Shown here in pieces: positions 57,500 through 64,000 of a stretch of 64,000 nucleotides of DNA (position 1 is its first letter; each line of letters starts with the position of its first letter). The translations under genes were made by a program, and so were the position numbers. The notes under the pieces were generated by a model. The model did no database searches, was not told the DNA's origin, and worked only from the letters and a program-made list of their open reading frames with translations. Origin of the DNA: Escarpia spicata. Lineage: Eukaryota > Annelida > Polychaeta > Sabellida > Siboglinidae. Where the stretch lies: NCBI GenBank assembly GCA_963995525.1, contig OZ023206.1, positions 5,962,041 through 6,026,040 of the forward strand, in the 5' to 3' direction.

Positions 57500-58605
57500 C
57501 AATTATTGGAAACAATTCGTCATCAGTACGATCAAACACGGAGCAGATTGAGAGGATTACCCAAAGTCATATGTACATGGAACTGGAGACTAGGCGTCGA
57601 TGGCCTATACTCCTCATGGATCGACGGCATAAGTAAGTAAAATAAGTAAGATTCAACACCTGAGCAATGCATTCCTCTGCAATAAGTGTAAATTACAGGC
57701 AATAGCGCATCTCTAATATTTTAATGTCTTGTCTACAACTTCACAAAATCGCGCGAGATAAGCATAATTGGTAAGCATAGCCTCGATTATCCAAGCGCCG
57801 TGAGGGGGCAGCATTGTCCCATCACAACGGCCTGGATTATTAAACTCCAGCCAATGTTACTGGTAGGGGGCTTTACCCTAGATTCGGATAGAGACGATGA
57901 TTGGTTCTCGGACCAACTATGAAATAACAAATTAAATAAGGATACACTTTTATCAGATAATATTCTGAAATAACAACGTGTCAACATTAAACTTATATTG
58001 AAAAATGTCACACATAAAATAAACCGACATTATACTTTTTTTGTAGTTTAATGCCTTTTAATCACATGCATATTCACTGGGTGGCCGCTCTCATGGCATA
58101 ACAATCAGAAGGGCCATTCAGAGCCATACTATCGTTCTGGCGAAGTCACGCAGTCAGGCGAGAGTCGGTTAAGCGTGACTAGGTAAACATTGTTTGGCGG
58201 GCAGCATTCAACATTTTAAAGATGGTATGAACAACAACTTAGAATAAAACCTAACTACAATCAAGCTACCGGAGGCTATGTATCTTACAAGTTTTCATCC
58301 TAAACGATTTGCATCTCGGACGTGCACATTTCAGGGATTAATTTACGACCCTTCTGAAGAAAATTTTATTCAACTTTTTTTCTCGAAATTCCCTCTTAGT
58401 TAATCGTTCTTAATTACAGGTTTTAGGTTTCTTACTGTACGTTAGGTGGACGTAAATAGACAATAAATAACGTCAAGCGCATCTGACCCGAGGATCCCCG
58501 GTCAGTTCGTGACGTCTCGCGACAGTTGCATTAATGCGAAAAACTGTTGAATTAATTACGTCATAACAAACGGAAATGGTCAGGGGAACGAGTTTTCGAA
58601 GCTAG
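57500..58605. other. Intron of the CTHRC1-like gene, no other feature
   Basis: About 1.1 kb of ordinary AT-rich intronic sequence up to the GT-rich array. Nothing further is supported. Confidence 0.5.
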
Positions 58606-58616
58606 TGCGGGGGCAG

Positions 58617-59300
58617 GTACGCGTGTCTGTGTGTGCGTGTGTGTGCGTGTGTGTGCGCGTGTGTGCGCGTGTGTGCGCGTGTGTGCGAGTGTGTGTTCGT
58701 GTGTGTGCGTGTGTGTGCGTGTGTGTGCGTGTGTGTGCGTGTGTGTGCGTGTGTGTGCGTGTGTGTGCGTGTGTGTGCGTGTGTGTGCGTGTGTGTGCGT
58801 GTGTGTGCGTGTGTGTGCGTGTGTGTGCGTGTGTGTGCGTGTGTGTGCGTGTGTGTGCGTGTGTGTGCGTGTGTGTGCGTGTGTGTGCGTGTGTGTGCGT
58901 GTGTGTGCGTGTGTGTGCGTGTGTGTGCGTGTGTGTGCGTGTGTGTGCGTGTGTGTGCGTGAGTGTGCGTGTGTGTGCGTGTGCGTGCGTGTGCGTGTGT
59001 GTGCGTGTGTGTGCGTGTGTGTGCGTGTGTGTGCGCGTGTGTGTGCGTGTGTGTGCGTGTGTGTGCGTGTGTGTGCGTGTGCGTGTGCGTGTGCGTGTGT
59101 GTGTGTGCGTGTGTGTGCGTGTGTGTGCGTGTGTGTGCAAGTATGTGCGCGTGTGTGCACGTGTGTGCGTGTGTGCGTATGTGCGCGTGTGTGCGCGTGT
59201 GTGCGTGTGTGCGTGTGTGCGTGTGTGTGCGTGTGCGTGCGTGTGTGTGTGCGAGCGCGTGTGCGTGCGTGCGTGTGCATGTGCGTGTGCTTGTAAATGT
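58617..59300. repeat. GTGTGTGCGT tandem repeat (alternating purine-pyrimidine)
   Basis: About 680 bp of almost perfectly alternating purine-pyrimidine sequence, mainly the 10-bp unit GTGTGTGCGT. Such sequence favours Z-DNA. All six frames are open for hundreds of codons but encode only dipeptide-like repeats. It sits in the last intron of the CTHRC1-like gene. Confidence 0.95.
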
Positions 59301-59471
59301 TTGAATGTTTTGTTTATTTGTTTTAAATTTGTGTGTGTATGTGTGCTTTCGCCTCTGCATGTGAGCGTGTGCGTGCGTACGCGCGTGTAGTTTTAAGACG
59401 CTTGTATGTGGGCGCGCAATCTTCGTGCAGGACCGCAAGGAAGTAAACAACATTGATGCAGTTAACCTTAC

Positions 59472-59679
59472 CGTAGTGTGGATAGTGTACGTTGATACGT
59501 TCCATATTGGTGTGGAGTTGAGTGTCGATAGTCTTCGGGTTCGTGCACTCTCGTCCGTTCAGTTTGAAGTACCAGCGACGACAGGAGGCGCTTCTAGGGC
59601 CGCTGTGTATCAGACGAAGATCGCCGTTCCACGCGACCCGAAGCACCGTGTCGTCTCGTTGCTTCACGAAGTTACACTC
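59472..59679 (-). CDS. CTHRC1-like gene, penultimate exon
   Basis: 208 nt, acceptor GTTACTACAG and donor ACTACG|GTAAGG. It encodes ECNFVKQRDDTVLRVAWNGD, LRLIHSGPRSASCRRWYFKL and NGRECTNPKTIDTQLHTN. The pattern LRVxxxGxLRL, CxRWYFxxNGxEC is the CTHRC1 C-terminal domain, a secreted extracellular-matrix-associated module with disulphides; vertebrate forms have CCxRWYF, here SCRRWYF, so one Cys is missing. It joins the exon at 57496 in phase 1 across a 1975-bp intron. Upstream exons (signal peptide, any collagen repeats) would lie above 59680 or beyond the window; I could not find them. Confidence 0.85.
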
Positions 59680-59689
59680 CTGTAGTAAC

Positions 59690-60090
59690 GGGATGCAGCA
59701 GTAGTCAACAACTACGCAACTGTTGAGCCTTGTGCAAAATGTGGGCCGTGCATTAGGGTCCGCACGATGTTTTCTTGCATTTTTGTGACCTTCTAACCTT
59801 TAATCCGAAGGGTTCCACTCAGGCACCCTTGAGCGTTTTGCATAAACTCATTAATATGCAAATTAGTCATCGCCTTTAAAATATATAGTACTTTTCTGAA
59901 TATCTCGAATTGTAAACATCCAAACAATCAAAATGATGTGTCCAAAGCATGTTTTCAGGGTATCTGGGTATGATTACGTCAGTGAAAAAATTATAGTATG
60001 CATATTTGTCGATGGATATGCAAATTAACTCTGACCAATATAACTACATGATATTCGTTTATATCTCCTCAATAGGCGAGTGATAGGCAC
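59690..60090. other. Intronic or intergenic sequence, no feature seen
   Basis: No exon, array or element boundary is recognisable here. Confidence 0.4.
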
Positions 60091-60099
60091 TACTTAATG

Positions 60100-62320
60100 G
60101 ACAGACTTAAATGCCCCCCTCCCCATACAAAAACCCAAATTGTATACCCTAGATATCCCCATTACAACGAGGCCAATCGTAGAACTAGCGTGACTCCAAG
60201 GGCAAAAAAGGTCACCATCAAATGATAATATTTCGAAATTGTCCGTTTCCGCGAACATATTATAATTACAATGGTTGCATATCTACTTTCATTAATAATA
60301 AAATAGCCAAGTCGTATATTTTTGGAAAGCTTATTGTCTCCCGGTCAAAACAGGATACGATATGGAGCTGGTACATTGTATAGTAAGTGTGGAGGCTAAG
60401 GTCAAACAAGGTCACCATGAAATGATGAATATCCGAACTTTTGCAATACCGCGAAACTTATTAGGTTACAATAACTCTGTATCGACTTCATAACTATGGA
60501 CATGTTACATGCATCGCGAAAGAACAATTTATTCCCATCAAAATGATACATCACTGGGAGGTTTCAGTTGATGGAGTTTGTGTGGAGCGGCGATCAAACA
60601 GTGTCACCGTCAAGCGATAAATGTTCGAAATTGCACCATCCCGCAAACGTTATACTGTACCAATGGTGGCTTGTAGCCTATCTACGTTACCTAGTTACTC
60701 GTGACCATGTGATATACATTCTGAAAGCCTACTGTCTCCCCTGAAATACAGGATACCACGGGGAGCTATCAAATGGTGCAGTAACTGTGGAATGAAGGTC
60801 AAGCAAGGTCATCACTAAGTGATGAGTGTTCAAAATTGCGCCATTCCGCAAACGTTGACAATTACAATGTTTGCGTAATGATCTACTTTGTCTGCCTACA
60901 CTGGGCCATGTTATACACCTATGCGTATTGTATCCCCGTCAAAATGACTGGCATTAAATTGTAAAGTGGTTGTCTGTGGAGTGAAGGTTGAACAAGGTCA
61001 CCATCAAAAGATACATGAAATTGTGCCATTCTGCAGATTGTAGGTGATGTTATTCTTCTACGGCATTTTTGCATCACCCATGGGATGAGAAAATAGATGA
61101 CGGTGGATGCCACCCTCAATTTTGAATTTTTATGTAATTTTGAGGGTCACAAACTCAATCTTGTGTCAAAATATTTGCATTAATTAACTGATATATTCGT
61201 GTATACACGACAGCCTCTTCACGTCCTATGTCCACCCCCAGACATCTGGAGTGGGCATCTGCTGATGAACCAGTTGACTGGTCAACCAAATAAAAGCTTG
61301 TTACGCTATGCGCTCTGAATACTGCTAAAGAACATCCGGGGTTATTGGAATATCTTAGTGATATTATTCTTTTGACAGAATATATTTTTCATTGCCTCGA
61401 TAACGGACACCACGCACGCTGCAACTCTATTTACAGAGGGCAATGGTGATGCGTTCCAGGAGTTGAAATGTCGCGAATCCAGATCCAAATGGATGTGTGA
61501 ATGCTGTGGTTCCTTCGTGGTATGAAATTTGGGTTTCCCTTGCTATTGACTACTGGTAAAGACGTGACATGTGTTTTCCCAGAGCATGATGGATGCCGTT
61601 GCCATTATGGTGAATAACCTTATTGCCTGTCCAAAAGCCTATCCAAATGTATGCAGCTGGATATAATCTTGACAAACTCATAAATCCTAACGATCGGAAA
61701 CACATTGCGAATAATGCATGGCTTTGATCCCTTTTCCACAAACCATTTTGCACAAGGCTCAACAGTTGCGTACCGGGTTCTTCAAGGTCTTACTGGATGT
61801 ACCATGCCATAGTTGCACCTAGTGACGACGGCTGTGGTGTCTGAAGTGTCAAACACTTCCTTTCAACCGAGATGGTGGAGCTTTGCAACCTTAATGGAGA
61901 GAAATGCAAATAGCTCCTGTGTGCTGGTAACATCGCGATGAAAGTATTTCCAGTTTATTGACACCTTGTGGTTCCATGTTACTTTCCTCAGGATCCCGTT
62001 ACCACGCTTCTCTCTTGTGGATTATTTGATCCTGTTGACGAGGTACGTGTCCCGGTCGACGCCAATATTGTTGGGGTGATTTAAGTGCTTCATGATGTGC
62101 GGAACGAAAATGTATGCATACTCATCAAACGTGGTGATGTTGATTGACTCGAAATTTCGAAAAATTATCATTTGTCGGTGACCTTGTTTGACCTTGGTGT
62201 CACGCTAACTGCATCACTTGGCAGTTCTAAGACAGACCTCCTTGTGATGGTGATATATTGGGCTTTCAAATGATATACTATTTGGGCGTTTTGCGCGTGT
62301 GGGGACGGGGGCATTTAAGT
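60100..62320. mobile_element. Candidate degenerate transposon with long inverted, tandemly repeated ends
   Basis: 60103-60250 (ACTTAAATGCCCCC...TCCCCA, then GTCACCATCAAATGATAATA) matches, reversed, 62130-62315 (ACTTAAATGCCCCCGTCCCC, then GGTCACCGACAAATGATAAT). The left end continues as five diverged repeats of about 195 bp. The interior (about 61100-62130) on the - strand has eroded coding sequence, for example DEYAYIFVPHIMKHLNHPNN, DRDTYLV, STREKRGNGILRKVTWNHKV and ELFAFLSIKVAKL, reminiscent of a protein family common in invertebrate mobile DNA. No transposase catalytic motif was found. Confidence 0.45.
60185..61080. repeat. Five diverged tandem repeats of about 195 bp
   Basis: Recurring core: AAGGTCA(A)(A/G)(A/C)CAAGGTCACCAT, then GATGA or GATAA, TTCGAAATTG, CC(A/G)TTCCGC(A/G)AAC and CTACTT, at about 60205, 60405, 60600, 60795 and 60985. 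Divergence is about 30% by eye, so the array is old. An inverted copy lies at 62130-62230. Confidence 0.75.
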
Positions 62321-62321
62321 T

Positions 62322-64000
62322 AGTTATTTTGTTTGTTTGTTCAAGGGTGCCTGTGTATACCATGATTTGTTCACTGACATAATAATAACAAGAGACCATA
62401 AAAAAATTCGCTTGGACGCCTTATTTTGTTTGTTTGTTCAAGGGTGCCTGTGTATATCATGATTTGTTCACTGACATAATAATAACAAGAGACCATGAAA
62501 ACATTCGCTTGGACGCCTTATTTTGTTTGTTTGTTCAAGGGTGCCTGTGTATATCATGATTTGTTCACTGACGTAATAATAACAAGAGACCATGAAAACA
62601 TTCGCTTGGACGCCTTATTTTGTTTGTTTGTTCAAGGGTGCCTGTGTATATCATGATTTGTTCACTGACATAATAATAACAAGAGACCATGAAAACATTC
62701 GCTTGGACGCCTTATTTTGTTTGTTTGTTCAAGGGTGCCTGTGTATATCATGATTTGTTCACTGACATAATAATAACAAGAGACCATGAAAACATTCGCT
62801 TGGACGCCTTATTTTGTTTGTTTGTTCAAGGGTGCCTGTGTATATCATGATTTGTTCACTGACATAATAATAACAAGAGACCATGAAAACATTCGCTTGG
62901 ACGCATTATTTTGTTTGTTTGTTCAAGGGTGCCTGTGTATATCATGATTTGTTCACTGACATAATAATAACAAGAGACCATGAAAACATTCGCTTGGACG
63001 CATTATTTTGTTTGTTTGTTCAATGGTGCCTGTGTATATCATGATTTGTTCACTGACATAATAATAACAAGAGACCATGAAAACATTCGCTTGGACGCCT
63101 TATTTTGTTTGTTTGTTCAAGGGTGCCTGTGTATATCATGATTTGTTCACTGACATAATAATAACAAGAGACCATGAAAACATTCGCTTGGACGCCTTAT
63201 TTTGTTTGTTTGTTCAAGGGTGCCTGTGTATATCATGATTTGTTCACTGACATAATAATAACAAGAGACCATGAAAACATTCGCTTGGACGCCTTATTTT
63301 GTTTGTTTGTTCAAGGGTGCCTGTGTATATCATGATTTGTTCACTGACGTAATAATAACAAGAGACCATAAAAACATTCGCTTGGACGCCTTATTTTGTT
63401 TGTTTGTTCAAGGGTGCCTGTGTATATCATGATTTGTTCACTGACGTAATAATAACAAGAGACCATGAAAACATTCGCTTGGACGCCTTATTTTGTTTGT
63501 TTGTTCAAGGGTGCCTGTGTATATCATGATTTGTTCACTGACGTAATAATAACAAGAGACCATGAAAACATTCGCTTGGACGCCTTATTTTGATTGTTTG
63601 TTCAAGGGTGCCTGTGTATATCATGATTTGTTCACTGACGTAATAATAACAAGAGACCATGAAAACATTCGCTTGGACGCCTTATTTTGTTTGTTTGTTC
63701 AAGGGTGCCTGTGTATATCATGATTTGTTCACTGACATAATAATAACAAGAGACCATGAAAACATTCGCTTGGACGCCTTATTTTGTTTGTTTGTTCAAG
63801 GGTGCCTGTGTATATCATGATTTGTTCACTGACATAATAATAACAAGAGACCATGAAAACATTCGCTTGGACACCTTATTTTGTTTGTTTGTTCAAGGGT
63901 GCCTGTGTATATCATGATTTGTTCACTGACATAATAATAACAAGAGACCATGGAAACATTCGCTTGGACACCTTATTTTGTTTGTTTGTTCAAGGGTGCC
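62322..64000. repeat. 97-bp satellite (more than 17 copies), continuing past the window end
   Basis: Unit starting TTATTTTGTTTGTTTGTTCA, AGGGTGCCTG and ending CATTCGCTTGGACGCC. Copies are nearly identical (A/G at CTGACATAAT/CTGACGTAAT, and a few others). It begins just outside the right end of the candidate transposon and runs to base 64000. Not coding: the unit has stops in every frame and 97 is not a multiple of three. Confidence 0.95.

Noticed and set aside
58561..59453. Long open frames in all six frames
   Set aside because: Simple GT/GC repeat; encodes only Cys/Val or His/Thr dipeptide patterns.

Overview
The window is animal nuclear DNA. It has spliced genes with GT-AG introns, a tRNA-derived SINE, several non-LTR retrotransposon (LINE) relics, a Ty3/gypsy LTR retrotransposon and an extreme load of minisatellites. 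The host gene types (a death-fold plus coiled-coil protein, a CTHRC1-like secreted domain, an adhesion/family-B GPCR fragment) and the SINE and LINE types suggest a marine invertebrate such as a lancelet or a lophotrochozoan. The species cannot be fixed from sequence alone. There is no bacterial operon structure, CRISPR array, rRNA or functional tRNA gene.

Layout. 1-6085: a decayed Ty3/gypsy element (PNMA-type Gag with two zinc knuckles, protease, RT, RNase H, integrase, 3' LTR) on the + strand; its 5' LTR lies outside the window. 6698-7836: a 54-bp array. 7872-13856: a six-coding-exon gene on the - strand that I assembled from splice sites. It encodes about 337 aa: a short N-terminus, a death-like domain, a coiled coil built of heptads and a helical C-terminus. 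Every assembled internal intron is phase 1, and the introns hold a 53-bp hairpin array, a LINE 3' end and a 2.2-kb 52-bp satellite. 14.2-16.2 kb: a LINE inserted into a 28-bp array, then a full-length tRNA-SINE. 18.1-24.9 kb: 21-bp minisatellites, one switching strand at a 49-bp palindrome, and a tandemly duplicated LINE endonuclease fragment. 26.6-29.75 kb: a 3.2-kb 53-bp array. 30.6-31.0 kb: a short hAT-like MITE with 8-bp target duplication. 33.66 kb: a candidate C2-domain exon. 33.8-35.0 kb: polypurine tracts.

35.0-40.35 kb: a LINE in which the endonuclease GDFN catalytic motif has been amplified into a 54-bp array and whose RT is interrupted by a second mobile sequence. 40.6-43.7 kb: a truncated SINE copy, a candidate MITE and a second LINE, whose RT segment has been expanded into a 1.2-kb 22-bp array. 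44.2-45.3 kb: a LINE ORF1 relic (zinc finger plus SGNH esterase). 48.1-50.76 kb: a third LINE carrying another LINE as an insertion. 50.79-51.11 kb: a GPCR TM4-TM5 exon fragment. 51.4-57.0 kb: 30-, 24- and 44-bp arrays. 57.3-59.7 kb: the last two exons of a CTHRC1-like gene (- strand), separated by a GT-rich array. 60.1-62.3 kb: a candidate degenerate transposon with inverted, tandemly repeated ends. 62.3 kb to the window end: a 97-bp satellite.

How it fits together: only four places look like host coding sequence (the death-domain gene, the C2 exon, the GPCR fragment and the CTHRC1-like gene). Nearly everything else is mobile DNA or tandem repeats. The recurring theme is minisatellites seeded inside or beside retrotransposon sequence, with the parent element still recognisable in at least two cases. 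Nearly all the very long open frames in the window are by-products of repeat units whose length is a multiple of three.
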